Shown here: one piece after another, positions 51,742 through 64,000 of the stretch
How the letters are laid out: every line of letters starts with the position of its first letter
Position numbering within the stretch: the stretch's first letter is position 1
Assembly (NCBI GenBank): GCA_003956705.1
Contig: QZCP01000066.1
Coordinates: forward strand, 4,533-68,532
Origin: Brevipalpus yothersi
Taxonomy: Eukaryota > Arthropoda > Arachnida > Trombidiformes > Tenuipalpidae
Length of the DNA stretch: 64,000 nucleotides
Direction of reading: 5' to 3'
Notes under the pieces: model-generated
Told to the model about the DNA's origin: nothing
The model's database searches: none
The model's input: only the letters and a program-made list of their open reading frames with translations
Translations under genes and position numbers: made by a program

Positions 51742-52368
51742 ATGAATCATCATCACTTCATTTTCATCTTTGTGACTCTGTTGATTGCTTATTCTCTTGT
51801 GGATGGTGCAAAGGTAAGCGGCTGGTGAAAACGTATATATATCAGAGTAAAAAAGGAAGAGAGAGAGAAAAAAAGAGACGAAAAAGAAGGAAAAATGGGT
51901 TCATACTACTTTTGGGGACTTCTTCTTCACTCTGAAAGCAGAGCGAAACAAAATTGTGTGAAAATATATCAGAATCAGCTTTTACCCTGATTTCCCCATA
52001 AAAATTCTGTGATATTTAACCCATGAGAGAGAGAGAGAGATGAAAAAGGTAATCGGCAGGAAGAATGAGAGTCGAAAAAAGAGGAGAGAACGAGAATAAA
52101 AGAGTAAAAATTTTGAATCTAAAAATTCTCTCTCCTCTCTCTCTTCTCACCTCATGTGTCCTCAATTTTGACATTATTTTCTCTCTTTTCTCTCTCTTTT
52201 TCAACTGATCCTCCCATCGGACTTTGGTTACCCTTAAATCAGAATAAAAAAGTGACCAACACCAATGGCCCAAAAGTTAAGGCCAACACAACGGAAACTG
52301 GGAGCCGAGAAGGTGAGTAACGGGCTGTATGAGTATGTAAACTCAGAACAGAGAGAAAGAGAAAGAGG

Positions 52369-52416
<48 letters not shown>

Positions 52417-52820
52417 GAATGGGACTAAAATTAGGTCCCGTTTAGTGGCCCCTCCGCCAACCACTGCTATTTGAAGCACAGCTATATCTGTATGTTAGCC
52501 CGTAGAGAGCTGAGTGTCTCTATGGGTGTGTGGGCCCATGTACACGTACACATACACATACACAGACACAGTGACAGAAGCACGCGCGAAAAAATTTTGT
52601 TAGTCCTCAAGTAACGGTAAGCCGTTCACTCCCACTTGTATTTCTTCTTCTTTGGCTACAGATCCATGTGGAAAACTGAAATGTGGACCAGGTACTCACT
52701 GTCGAATTGATCCAAAGACACGGGAAGCTAGATGCGAATGTATTAGGTTGGTTTCTCACCGTTTTTTTGCCCAAATTTTTCACTCTTTTTCAGCCTCTCT
52801 CTTTTTCCACTCTTGCCTTT

Positions 52821-52888
<68 letters not shown>

Positions 52889-55054
52889 CTCTTCACATCA
52901 TCTGCTTGCACCATCTTCATCACTGTCGAGTAGTGGGCCACCTCCATCGACCTACTGGCCTCGGATAGCTTTCTCTGAGTTGATTCAATCCATGTCTGCT
53001 GTCGTGGAGGAAGTGTATTTATTAGCCTCTTCACGTAGTGTTCATACGCATAGAACGAAGTCTAGGGAGCAGATTCATGAATTCAATTCCTTTTTTGATT
53101 TCATGACAAGTAAATCATTTTCTCCCAATTTTTGTGATGAAAAATCCGCAAAAATTCCCATATACTATGCTTTCGATTCTTAAGGTTAAAAAGCTGCTTG
53201 AAAAATCTTTTCCAAATTTTATCACATATTTCGTTATTCCCTCTCAAACTAGAGAGAGCTCTTTTCATTCTGAGAGGGATCTCACACAGAGGCAATTGAG
53301 GAAACACTTGGTGGATTGATTGATGTCCACAGAATATAGCTTCGTAGGTGTCCAATACTATTTGAATAGTGTATTATTGAGTCTCTCTTTCTATGGTCTA
53401 TCATCATAAAACTCATCACACGCAGCCCTAAGTAGATATAGAAGTCAATGAATTTTTGTATGCCATGATTTCCTTGGTGAATTCCCTAGGAAATTTTCCA
53501 AGGAAAGAATAAATGAGACAGCAAAAACACCGTTAGCTTCACAGCGTTTTACTGGGTTATAAAATTAGATTTGACTTTTAACAACTTATCTTTGAGCCAT
53601 TCAAAATGAATGGTTCACATACTCAAGATGATGCAAGCAAAACATCCTCAAAATTTGTCAATTCAGCAGCTTCTTTCTCTCTTTCTCTCTTTCTCTCTTT
53701 CTCTTTATTTTCTTTTCCTCTCTCGATTCATTTTGAAACGAACATTCTTTCACAAATTATTGCTCTTCCGTTTCCACCAGTCAATGTTCGGTTAACAAGG
53801 ATCCACGTCGTCAAGTTTGCTCCAATTACAATCAAACATGGGAATCCGATTGCCATTTATTCAAGAGAAAATGTCAATGTGACTATGGTGAGTAAAATTT
53901 AGCATCAACAGTAACTACTGTTACACGAAAATTTTTGAATCTGAATTGATTAATATGTGTGGAGACTGAAAATTCCATGTCCTAAGTATGAATATTTGGT
54001 TGTGAAAACTATCTCCCTATTGATGATAGTGTATGAGAAGTGGCTTTTTTTCTCTCTGTCTAAAAATGACATCAACACACACTTGAGTGTAGAATGATTT
54101 AGGCTAATCGTTTTCACTGATTACAAACAGTTTTCCAAGTCAAATGAGCCCAGATGTCGATGTTTAGGCTATCAGACTGGCTGCATGTATGAATTGTTGG
54201 AATTCACAGAACTTTTCCTGCTCCAGAAGCTTTTTTCTGGCATAAAGTGAGAGAGTTTTTTTTTCGCTCTCTCCTACTCTTGCCCATCGTTCCCATGGAA
54301 CGATTCCAAATATCCCGGAACAGATCTTTTTTTCTTCGCATTTTCGATACCATCAAACTGCATCTATGCACCACATAACATTTGCTGACTGATACAACTC
54401 TCTCATCATTTAAACTGCGATGAAAATTGAACTAATTTTGGTGAATCTACTTGTTTTGGGCGAATTCATTAGAGTTAGAAAAAAATTCCACTCGCCTTCA
54501 ATTATGAGCAAAGTTTATCATTTGAGAGAACTTTCAAATTGTTTGATTTCTTTGGGAGACGTTCAAAATTGAATTTAAACTTCAAAATGTTCGAATGATT
54601 GCATCAGTGGAATGAAATAATCAAACTGTCACTATGGAAAATTTAAAGAGAGAAGAGAGGAGAAAGAATTGTTGGTGACTTATGTAAGATGATGGAAACG
54701 GAAGTTCTCTCCATCCTCTTGGAAAATTCTTTGTACACTATTGCTCTTCAAATTATGCGTGAGAGAATTTTATTCCAGTAAGCTTGACCAATGCACGCTG
54801 CCACCCACCGCACCTCAGCACACCTTCGTCCTCCTCCTCCTCCCCCTCCTTGAAGGTGTCAGCCTCACCTTCTTTAAATCAGCCTCCATTCCACATTGAT
54901 CAGTTTGATGGTGGTCTCCGTCGTCATCTCAATGGTGAAGTTAGTTGATACAATTGATGTATAACGGAAGCAGGCCTCAGCGGAACAGTTTTCTCTCAAG
55001 ATGAGGAGATATATTCTCTTCCATAGGCTTTTCTTCTTACTTTTTCATCTTCTT

Positions 55055-55114
<60 letters not shown>

Positions 55115-56382
55115 GAGAAGAGAACCTCTCCCACATTTATGGGTCACTCTTGGTATGGGAACGCAAGGCAACGGAATCACCACCACCACCTCCTCCTCCT
55201 CCTCCAACGCCGGACGATAGTGAATGAAAGTGAGAGTGGGTGGCGGAGAAAATATTACCGATAGCCAGGATACTGGACACACAAGAACATGGTCAAGTAA
55301 CCATGAGTTGTGTGATCTTGATCCACTTTCTCTCACAAGCGAAAGTATAGGTAACTTTAGCCGTCTCGGGGATGCCCGTCCATGTACTGCTATGTGGGTT
55401 CGAGTCTGGACATTGTCTAGTGAACTTTACTGGTGAGGCCACTTCAGGCCAGTCATTCACCTGTCGATTGAGTAGGACTACCTCGCTACCAAACGGCAAT
55501 GGCCGAGCTTGGGGGAGGAGGAGGCAGAGGGTGGGAAAGAGGGTGAAAGAAAGAAAGAGAGAAAGAGAGAGAAAAAAGAAAGCTGGACAGCGGTCCTCCT
55601 ATTGTGTCCTCTCCAAGTTCTTCTCTCAGAATAGCTTGTCGAGGCGAAAATTTTTGTTCTTCTCGATAGTGAATAGCTCCACATAGGAGAGAGCGAATAG
55701 TTCGATATGTATCGTCGAATAGTGACCCCTAAGTGACCTGCCGATACCTATGAGATTTTTCACTGTGACTATGTATACTCTACGGATTTGTGTTACCTCT
55801 CTATTGTTCGAGGTCAAGACCTTATCAGAACTTTACTCTCACTTTTTTCTCCTACTACATATATATATATATATATATATACATCAGACAGATCAGACCA
55901 CCGCTCTAGGATCAGGCCAGTTACCTAGTAGTTTTTTTCTCAGCTTCTTGATGTTCACTGACCTTCTCCCCCAAGCACCCATCTTTTCTCTCTTTCTTTC
56001 TTTCTCTCTCTACGTCTTTCTCCTTCTCTCTCCTCCTCCGGCTTGGGCATCATTTGTTGAGTGGTCACTGATTTTAGCTTCATTCCAGGAAAGGACCCCC
56101 TAAATCGGGTATACATGTTCTTTTCATTCAATTTTGATGTGAGAGAGGGACAAAGTTTCCCTTGGTATGAGAGAGGAGAAAAATTTAATGCAACAATCAA
56201 AAGATATTCGTTCTTTTGATTCCAATGCTGAGTCTGTGTGAACCACGTACTGGACACTCTCTACGAGTATGTGTCCGAGAGGTCAGTTTGGATCGTGGAC
56301 TGATGTGTGATCGTATGTGCGTTCTCATGAATTGCTGAATATGGATCCTGATCACGGTCATCATTCAACGAACAGGAGTCTT

Positions 56383-56445
<63 letters not shown>

Positions 56446-56724
56446 AAATAAGAGCTGACAAGAAAATGCCCTTTTCACGCTTGCCATTTGACTGGACATC
56501 GGTGAAAGGTGGCCATATCTTCCTTAAGCCCCAAATATTGACAAGGGCCACTTGGGGCCAGTCCATCGGACGGTATGCATGTATATATGATCAGAGGGTC
56601 CGGTGGTTCGGTTACAATGTTACCTCACCATTACATGAGCTTTTTTTTATCTCATATTGTTACCTTGTCTCTCTCCATCTTTTCTCACTTCCATTGATAT
56701 ACCGGTGACATGTTGAAACTTTTG

Positions 56725-56791
<67 letters not shown>

Positions 56792-58307
56792 ATCTTGATT
56801 TCTCATGATTTCTCATCTTCATCTCGATGCTTTTTTTCTTCTCACGAATTTGCTTCTCATTTTCTTCTTCTTTTCATCATCATCTGTATTTGTATAGGCT
56901 TGTCCAAAGAATGTACCGAAGATGAGAAACATATGCACATCAATTATTATGGAGGTTGTAAGCAATTGAATGACTGTGATAAAGATACTTTGGCTGATTT
57001 TCCACGTCGAATGCGAGAATGGCTGTATAACATCATGAAGTAAGCATCCTTTAAATAGAATATGAACATCCACATTTTTGTAACTAAATATCAACATTTC
57101 GATTCATGTGACAGGAAGAAGTATCCGAAACCTATGGAAACTGAAACCGATCAGCATCATGGATGGGTGAATGCAATTATCTGGAAATTTTGTGATTTGG
57201 ATAAAGAGCCACATGACAGGTAACAAATAATGTTCTCTATCAAGCATCTGATTAGATAATCAATCGATTTGGTTGAAAATTTTTGCCACCCTTAACATAA
57301 GCATCAGTTTGAAATTTTAATCTCGAAATCGAAATTTTGTCAATGAATCAATCTTAAGAATACAGTTTACGATTCAATCGATTTGTAAACTCTAGTAAAA
57401 CCTTTTCAACGACTTTTTCTCCTAGACATGCCTCAATACCACAGAGGTGTACACTGATTGCAGGATTAGTTACAAATCGAATTCAATTACATCTCGAAAT
57501 CTTGAGAGTTACCAAACAGTAATAGTAATAGCGACAGTATATTGCACAAAGAAAACTTTCATAGCCTAAGGCCAAAGGTCTGAGGAACATTGTCCGAAAA
57601 GAAGCCTCCCAAAAGAGGACCGAAGCTAATCTAGTCCAGATACAAAACTTACACTCTATTATAACTATAGCCAACAGTTTGGGCAGAAGCATTTTGCGCC
57701 TTTGAAGGCCAGTCAAGAGGCTTTCGGTTGAATGTCGATTGGCTTGTGAATAAGAAGAATGTCCATTTCGATTTTCACTCACATGGATGGACACAATTTG
57801 CATAATTCACATTTGATTTGGATCATTTTTTGTATATTCTTGAATTTGTGATCACTTTTGTCCTTCTTTTCTTCTCCACATTGAAATACAGAAAAGTATC
57901 ACGTCATGAACTTTTCCCACTTCGAGCACCGTTACTATCTATGGAGCCGTGTATTGCCAAATTTTTGGACAGTTGTGACCCTGATGGTGACCATAAGGTC
58001 ACACTAATTGAATGGGGTAAATGCCTAGAGGTGGCTCAATGTAAGTCTTGTAACTCTTTTTTTTATTGATTCCATCTGTTGATCTTGGTAATTCAACAGC
58101 CAAGATTGAGAAAATTGTACAACGTAAATGTGTCTGTAAAAATCTAGTTCAAGCCTAATTTCTTGCTCAACTATAGACACTGTAGCTCACATCATCGATC
58201 TAAGTAACAATTTTGATCAAACATCTAATATCATGAATATTTCTACATCTCTTTCTATTACAGCCGAAATGGAAGACAAATGTCAAGAATTCAATCAAAT
58301 TGCGTGA
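51742..58307 (+). CDS. SPARC: SPARC (osteonectin/BM-40), 257 aa
   Basis: Eight exons: 51742-51813, 52243-52312, 52662-52746, 53781-53887, 56898-57039, 57115-57219, 57892-58040, 58264-58307. All phases agree (774 nt). SPARC is a secreted Ca2+- and collagen-binding basement-membrane protein. Residues 1-23 are the signal peptide. A follistatin-like Cys-rich domain starts at DPCGKLKC (residue 48) and runs through CSNYNQTWESDCHLFKRKC. The alpha-helical EC domain begins near CKQLNDCDKD. It keeps collagen-contact positions (FPRRMREWLYN; LLSME), a variant first EF-hand (CDLDKEPHDRKVSRHEL) and a canonical second loop at 223-234 (DPDGDHKVTLIE). It is shorter than many SPARCs because the segment between signal and follistatin domain is only about 24 residues and basic or Asn/Thr-rich rather than acidic. 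Introns 3 and 4 (1.0 and 3.0 kb) carry long CT/AG arrays. Confidence 0.96.
52828..52884. repeat. (CT)n array in SPARC intron 3
   Basis: About 28 CT units between SPARC exons 3 and 4. Confidence 0.96.
55058..55111. repeat. (CT)n array in SPARC intron 4
   Basis: About 27 CT units, followed by a locally GC-richer, CCT/CAC-rich stretch to about 55220. Confidence 0.96.
56384..56443. repeat. (GA)n array in SPARC intron 4
   Basis: About 30 GA units, complementary to the CT array at 56725-56789 about 280 bp further on. Confidence 0.97.
56725..56789. repeat. (CT)n array just before SPARC exon 5
   Basis: About 32 CT units ending about 108 nt upstream of the exon 5 acceptor, so it may act as an extended pyrimidine tract or protein-binding site in the pre-mRNA. 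Confidence 0.97.
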
Positions 58308-59311
58308 ATAATATCATCACCTTACAAGACCAATGGCCATAGCGTTTGAAATCTAATTTGATAAGCTTTTGGAAAAAATTATATATATACATAAAAACCA
58401 CAAAAGCCCTTTGACAGAGAGTCAAAAGGAGACCCACAAAATTTGTAAAACATTTGCAATCAATTATTCATTTATCTATCTATCTTATTATTTGGTCTAC
58501 CTATCGCTATATATCATTGATTATTAATTATTATTATTATTATCACTTTTATCGCTTATATTCATGTAAACATACACGTTGAGCAACCAGTTAGCTTTCA
58601 ACAACAACTGGAAAAAAAGACTGTAAAAGACCAAATTCTGAGATCTCTTCATTTTCTTTTATTCTCTTTCTTTTTTTCAAGGACGTTTTTATTCTTTCTC
58701 TTTCAAGTCCCTTTGACACATACAGTAAAAAATTCCCTCAGAAAATCCGAGAAATAGGCCAAATTTTGACCCAAAACTGATTTAGTGCTCTCTGTATCTA
58801 CTTACCACCTATGATCGAGCCACTTTTGTCCCTATTATTCATCCACTCTTTCGGACCTTTTCTTACATCACCACCACCGCTTATACCACCCACTTCTCTT
58901 TCTTGCCTCTGGGACACACACTCATGTATATAGGACCTTGGGTCCCATGAGTTGAGCCTGTTCTCAGCAGTTTTAATCTTTTTTCCTTTGACGCCAAAAG
59001 AAATATCGCCCACAGACATTTCACCGTGCCTATGTGGGTGAGGAGGACAGGAAAGAAACAAGAACTTGAGGAGGCGGACGGAAAAAACCGAAGGCTCTTG
59101 GTCATTGATTCTATGAAAAATTCTTCAAGATCGAAAATTTCTCTCAAGAATCGGCTTTCTATCACAGGAAGAGAGAGAAAGAGAGAGAAATTGGGTGAAA
59201 ATTTATGAATGAATAAGTCTTCCCCCGTAACTGTAACTTTCACTCACTACACGCACGTGGGATAGAATGAATTTATATTCTCTATCGAAAATGCCGATAG
59301 AAAGAAAAGTC

Positions 59312-59361
<50 letters not shown>

Positions 59362-60059
59362 GCCCGGCCGGCACTTGAGCCTCCCCCTCTAGCTATTGCT
59401 TTCACTTCGATATGTATTGATCCAAGAAATCATCGTTTTGGCCCCCCCCTCTTCTCAAAGCCACCATCTCGGGATGTAACACATATATATTGAATTCTCC
59501 CTCCTCCTCCTCTGCCTCCTCCCAAAAATCGAGCTTCTTGGCCTGATTCCTTATATATATATATATATATTCGACAATATATACGATATTGCACAATGAA
59601 GAACATTCACGGAATCTCTCCCTCCGACTCACTTTTGGCCTGACTCTCTCTCTCTCTCTCTCTCTCGCTTTCTCCCTCTCATTCTCTCTCTCCTGGATCA
59701 TCAACTACGGATTCCCTTCGATCGAAACGGAGAATCTCGAGTTTAGTCCACAGTTAAACTTTGAAGAGACTTTTTCACTCTCTCGAACTGCACGCCTTAG
59801 GATCGAAAGTTTTTTTATATGTATATGTTCCTCTCTCTTTTGTGACCGTTTGTATGAATTTTTTCCATGCGGTCTTGTGGCATTCATTACATTTTTAATA
59901 ACTGTGTAGGTATCAATATTGATATTTCAATTTTTTGTTCCTCTTATTTGTTCTATTGATAAGAAAAAATTTCAAGAACAATATCTTGAGTTATTTTTCT
60001 ATTGTGTGAACGGTCCTGATCTTGTTTAATGAATGTCCCTCATCTGGTTTCAATTGCAG
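58308..60059 (+). other. Intergenic and 5' region of the KLF-like gene
   Basis: SPARC 3' flank, then a GA array at 59312-59356 and a CT tract near 59645-59665. A TTGCAG acceptor at 60054-60059 ends the stretch, implying an upstream untranslated exon somewhere in it. No protein-coding exon is evident. Confidence 0.5.
59312..59356. repeat. (GA)n array
   Basis: About 22 GA units in the probable 5' region of the KLF-like gene. Confidence 0.96.
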
Positions 60060-60251
60060 TCCAAGATCTTCGTTTATGTCCACCATCAGGCTTGATATCA
60101 GCCTCGCTGCCTTCATCTGATCTGATCTAGTGTCAGCCAAAATCGAATGGATTTCCCAAGATCGGAAACTCTATTCCGATTTGAACATGAAGCATTTATT
60201 GACACCGGCTCACTATCTCAACTCTCCGATCTGGAAGATCTTTGGCAACCG
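60060..60251 (+). CDS. First coding exon, resembles KLF6/7 (luna) N-terminus; partial
   Basis: The exon is bounded by a TTGCAG acceptor and a GTAAGA donor. The first ATG (60147) follows an in-frame stop (60123) and starts 35 codons ending at a codon boundary. The block DTGSLSQLSDLEDLWQ matches the pattern of the conserved KLF6/KLF7 activation-domain start (acidic residue-TG, Ser, Leu, Leu-Glu, Trp-Gln). As I recall, the first coding exon of vertebrate KLF6/7 is also about 35 codons and ends just after Trp-Gln. If right, the zinc fingers lie past 64000. The zinc fingers are not visible, so the assignment is tentative; other transcription factors with acidic N-termini are possible. Confidence 0.5.
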
Positions 60252-60860
60252 GTAAGAACTTTTTTCCAATCGAAAATTTGATCACTTGAACTTCGAAACT
60301 ATGTTCGGAATCGATCTGAATTAGAAACTGAAATTAATTTGTCTGGTGTGTGCTTAAACATGATTGTGCATGATGTATCATCAAGCAATATTGGGACATT
60401 TTATTTTTCCCTGAATGCTCAAATTTTCAAAATAAATCTGGTTGTGGAATGTTCGAATTTAACGGTACAATAATCTGTCTCATGATGCTCGAAAAATTTT
60501 GATCAAACTCATCCCTACATTCAATTTCTATTGGAATTTGTTTTTCCTTTCTACCATTTTCCATCGTTGACTAGCTTATTAATCGTTCATCTCTAACCGA
60601 GTACATTATTGAATGTTGAGAAAACGAAATTATAACATCAATTTTGCTCGCTTGTATATATGATCAACGACTGATTGGAACCTTTTTTCCACATCATGAG
60701 CTCGTTTTCACTTTAATCATCAGCGGAACGAAGAGTGAAGAGTGAAAAGATTTTACGCGTTTTTCGTTGGCCTTCGCTTCACTCGTTCTGCACTATTCGA
60801 TATATCATATTCCACGCTTCTTCAGATACATGCATGTATATATTCTTTTTCTAATTCATC

Positions 60861-60862
<2 letters not shown>

Positions 60863-60912
<50 letters not shown>

Positions 60913-61185
60913 NNNNNNNNNNNNNNNNNNNNNNNNNNNNNNNNNNNNNNNNNNNNNNNNNNNNNNNNNNNNNNNNNNNNNNNNNNNNNNNNNNNNNNNN
61001 NNNNNNNNNNNNNNNNNNNNNNNNNNNNNNNNNNNNNNNNNNNNNNNNNNNNNNNNNNNNNNNNNNNNNNNNNNNNNNNNNNNNNNNNNNNNNNNNNNNN
61101 NNNNNNNNNNNNNNNNNNNNNNNNNNNNNNNNNNNNNNNNNNNNNNNNNNNNNNNNNNNNNNNNNNNNNNNNNNNNNNNNNNNNN

Positions 61186-61243
<58 letters not shown>
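60863..61243. repeat. (CT)n array interrupted by an assembly gap
   Basis: CT repeat on both sides of a run of N (60913-61185). Real length is unknown. Confidence 0.95.
60913..61185. other. Assembly gap (273 N)
   Basis: All bases are N, embedded in CT repeat. Confidence 0.99.
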
Positions 61244-61247
<4 letters not shown>

Positions 61248-61446
61248 GCTTCCATGAGAAAGGGAATAAGAATAAGAAGATGAAGAAGAAACAAATCTGA
61301 TGAGAATAACGGTCGATGAGGCTTGAAACTATTACCTATCTACAACAAATTTGAGGCATTAATAATGATACTCTATTGAGCCATATATTTCTCTCTCTCT
61401 CTCTCTCAAAATCCATCTATTCACACATTTCAATACACTTCGTTCG

Positions 61447-62334
61447 TAAGATGGATAATTTTTCCATCTTACTCACATGATTGGGAATGAGAATGAAGGT
61501 TAGTGTGAATAGAATAATTCATTTTATCATTCGCTAATCTGTCTCATTTTAACTCTTCTTCTTCTTCTTTTTTTCTTCTTCTGTTTCTTTTTCATCATCT
61601 TTTTTTCATCTTTTTCTCTCCAATACGAATCATTCGTTTTTTTTTCTTCTCCCCTGTTCTTTTTTACAAAATGTTCGAAAAATACAGTCTCATCTTGGAA
61701 TAATTATTATTTTCTCTTTTCATAACACTTTTTCTTATTTTTCAATCCTTTTTTCGATTCGATTTTGTGGCCCCTAAATCTGAAAGCCTCTCCCTAATTT
61801 TGAATGGATGACACAGTTGAACAAATAGTAACCAAAGAGTAAGCTTTTATAGACGTGATAAGATGGTATACTTGAATGAGAATGAAGATGAGAACAGATT
61901 ATTATTATTCCAATACATACATACACACTTACAAATACATGTAACGATCATCCAATATGGTTAATCGAGCATTTGGATGACAAGAGAAAATGATTACATT
62001 GTTAATGAAATGCATCAATTTCGTTGGGACAAAAAGGGTTGATGGATTAATTTTGGAAGAAAAGATTAAAACGACTTTTCTTAATAACCGATTCATATTC
62101 ACCTTATCACTATGATAGATAAGAATCTTGATGTCTTCATTCGAAGTAACATTGTATTCATTTACTCATTCATTCATCCAAAAATTGATTGATTTAAGAC
62201 CAGTAAAAGTATGTGTCTGGTGGGAGAAGAATTCAGGTACAATGAAATCAGTGAATAATCAATAAATCAATCAGAAAATTTCATTACCTAAAGCTCAAAT
62301 TCGAATAAAAATCTTCAATTTTGAAGAGAATAGC
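61447..62334 (+). repeat. Dispersed repeat, copy 2 (about 890 bp)
   Basis: Second copy of the sequence at 43774-44640, same orientation, differing by scattered substitutions and small indels. One difference is extra TTC/TTTC units near its CTTCTTC stretch at about 61555-61610. Both copies start at TAAGATGGAT and lose similarity soon after an AGAGAATAG motif. Confidence 0.85.
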
Positions 62335-64000
62335 TCCAAATGAAAAAAGTACATAGTGTATTTTGTAATGTAGAATTTTGGCTAGAATGTCTTGGTTTGA
62401 CATAAAACTGGCACCAACCGAGGCCGATTGAAGATATAAATTTGATCAAATTTGAGAGAATTTGATGATTACCCAAATGATGAAAATTCCTAAAATTAAA
62501 CAATTCCGTTATCAGGAGATGAAAATCGACAACTTCTGCTGAAAAAGAATGAAGAGTTTTGAAAATTGATTAAACGATATAATAGCAGACAAAGTTTGAA
62601 TGTGTCTTTCGAATGAACATTGATACAATTGTACAATTGTGAGGTTTTACTAAGCTCTGATTATCATCGACCCTAATCTGAATATTCTGCCTATGGAAGT
62701 TCTCGATCAAGAGTGGCCATGGAAATTTTCAAACTATCCGCTGATTATATTAGCCCGTATTTCCTAGGATTGATTGACGATTCCCCTCATTTGATTCCAT
62801 TCTTCATGTGTCTATCATCAAGCAAGTCATTGAATTTTCACAAGAGCACATCAAGAAGTAACAGTTAAAAGTCTTGGGAGGTTGATATAATGTTGAACAA
62901 TAAAAACTTTCGAAAAGAACATGAGTCCACACAAGACCTTGGATTTTTTTTCACATGGACCTTAGATGGATAGAAAATCTTTGGATGATCTTGCTTTGTG
63001 TGTATGTGTGCCTTGATTGAATTGGTCTCAGGAAGGGAGGATAATAGATTTCTGCACTTTTTCTATTCGTCAAGCTTCTACTTTGGATACCGGGAGAATC
63101 TCTATTGAACCCTTTTCCTTCTGAGCACAGGAAAAAGGAATCAGTGAAAGTGCAAAGTTGACTCTACTGGCTATTCTGAGCCTTCCTTCTACTAACAAGG
63201 CTCACACTTATTTCTTTCAATCATTTTTTAACGGTGCTGCACTTGACCGCTCCATGGTCCTGATACATAAGCACAGAGAGAGAGAGAGAGGGTCCTCTTG
63301 GGTGCCGAAAGTGAGTCGGTGGGTTAGGAACTGTAGAACGGATGAGGGGGACATGAAAGAAAAGAGAGAAGAATAAAGCCCAAGGAGGAGGAGGGGGAGA
63401 GAGAGAGAGATCAGGGTCTTTCTTGAGAGTAACACACAATTGATTCAATTTTTCGACTTTGCTCAGGCCATTTAGACCCAAACTTCTCCGCTACTGTGGG
63501 TCCTCAGATTCTTTCATCTTCCTCCTCTCATATGGAGGAGGAGAAAGTAGCGGGAAATGTTGCATGCAAAAGACGATGGTGAAGAGAAGAAGAATATCTG
63601 CATAACGAAGAGAGAGAGAGAGGGAGAGAGAGAGGAAGTTTGGAGGGGTAGAGAAAGATTTTCTTTCAAGTTTAAATTCTCAACTGAAGAATGTAGTTGA
63701 GCAAAAATTTTGAGCTAAAAAGAGGGCCTTCTGAATTTGGGCAAATCGAAGGAGAGTCTTAGATATATAACTTTGAGTGAGGCTTACTGGCAAGTTTTTC
63801 ATACAAATTCAAGTGTGATGAAATTTGGAAAAAGATTCGAAAAGATGAACAATTAGGCTCATTTTGGAATTCTTTCTTCTGAAATCCTGGCCAGAAATTT
63901 TTTGGATCATAAGTTCAAAGAGTTTCTTCAAAACTTTTCCTCAGTTTAAAGCGCATGAATGAATTGAGAAGCATCTAGATTCTCCTGGTTTCACTTTCTC

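Larger units (their letters stand above)
60252..64000 (+). other. Probable first intron of the KLF-like gene
   Basis: It contains a CT array with an assembly gap, copy 2 of the dispersed repeat (61447-62334) and purine-rich GGA/GAGA tracts at about 63280-63650. No further exon with convincing borders and composition was found. Confidence 0.45.

Noticed and set aside
55385..55410. GGGTTCGAGTC resembling a tRNA T-arm
   Set aside because: No matching acceptor stem, D-arm or anticodon arm could be placed around it.
62690..62880. Protein-like stretch (ISPYFLGLIDDSPHL) after repeat copy 2
   Set aside because: Short, interrupted and without recognisable family or splice context; could not be distinguished from chance.

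Overview
The window is AT-rich eukaryotic DNA from an arthropod, probably a mite or other chelicerate. This rests on short phase-consistent GT-AG introns (often 50-80 nt), single-copy animal genes (SPARC, LSG1, an SLC5 transporter, a CUB/LDLa/trypsin protease) and very many long (GA)n/(CT)n arrays. Two arrays are interrupted by N gaps, so this is a draft assembly. No bacterial operon, CRISPR array, rRNA or convincing tRNA is present. The exact taxon is inference.

Layout. 1-24.2 kb: the 3' part of a single-pass membrane protein gene on the + strand, with two exons separated by an 18.6 kb intron full of CT/GA microsatellites. 26.6-27.8 kb (+): a small secreted, cysteine-containing protein. 28.6-29.6 kb (-): a three-exon neuropeptide-like precursor (signal peptide, Arg-Arg site, 34-residue peptide ending Leu-Gly-Lys-Arg). 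32.5-36.4 kb (+): a seven-exon SLC5 sodium/solute symporter. 37.2-40.1 kb (-): a secreted His/Pro-rich protein. 41.5-43.7 kb (+): the ribosome-biogenesis GTPase LSG1. 43.8-44.6 kb: a roughly 870 bp dispersed repeat with a second copy at 61.4-62.3 kb. 44.7-46.9 kb (-): a decayed PIWI-family Argonaute. 47.0-47.6 kb (+): a decayed, intronless CELF/Bruno RNA-binding protein copy. 48.3-50.2 kb (+): a secreted CUB-LDLa-trypsin protease. 51.7-58.3 kb (+): SPARC. 60.1 kb (+): a first coding exon resembling the KLF6/7 (luna) N-terminus, whose gene continues past the window.

The genes do not form one pathway. Two themes stand out. The first is secretion: two small secreted genes lie tail-to-tail at 26.6-29.6 kb, with the His-rich protein, the protease and SPARC further along; they include the least recognisable proteins and the strongest novelty candidates. 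The second is gene decay: 43.8-47.6 kb holds a repeat plus two broken gene copies and no intact gene. GA/CT arrays are concentrated in large introns and flanks (1-24 kb, 51-64 kb) and nearly absent from 24.9-31.3 kb and 36.6-47.9 kb.

All gene models were made by reading the sequence, checking splice sites and codon phase by hand. No database search was run, so family names rest on recognised motifs.
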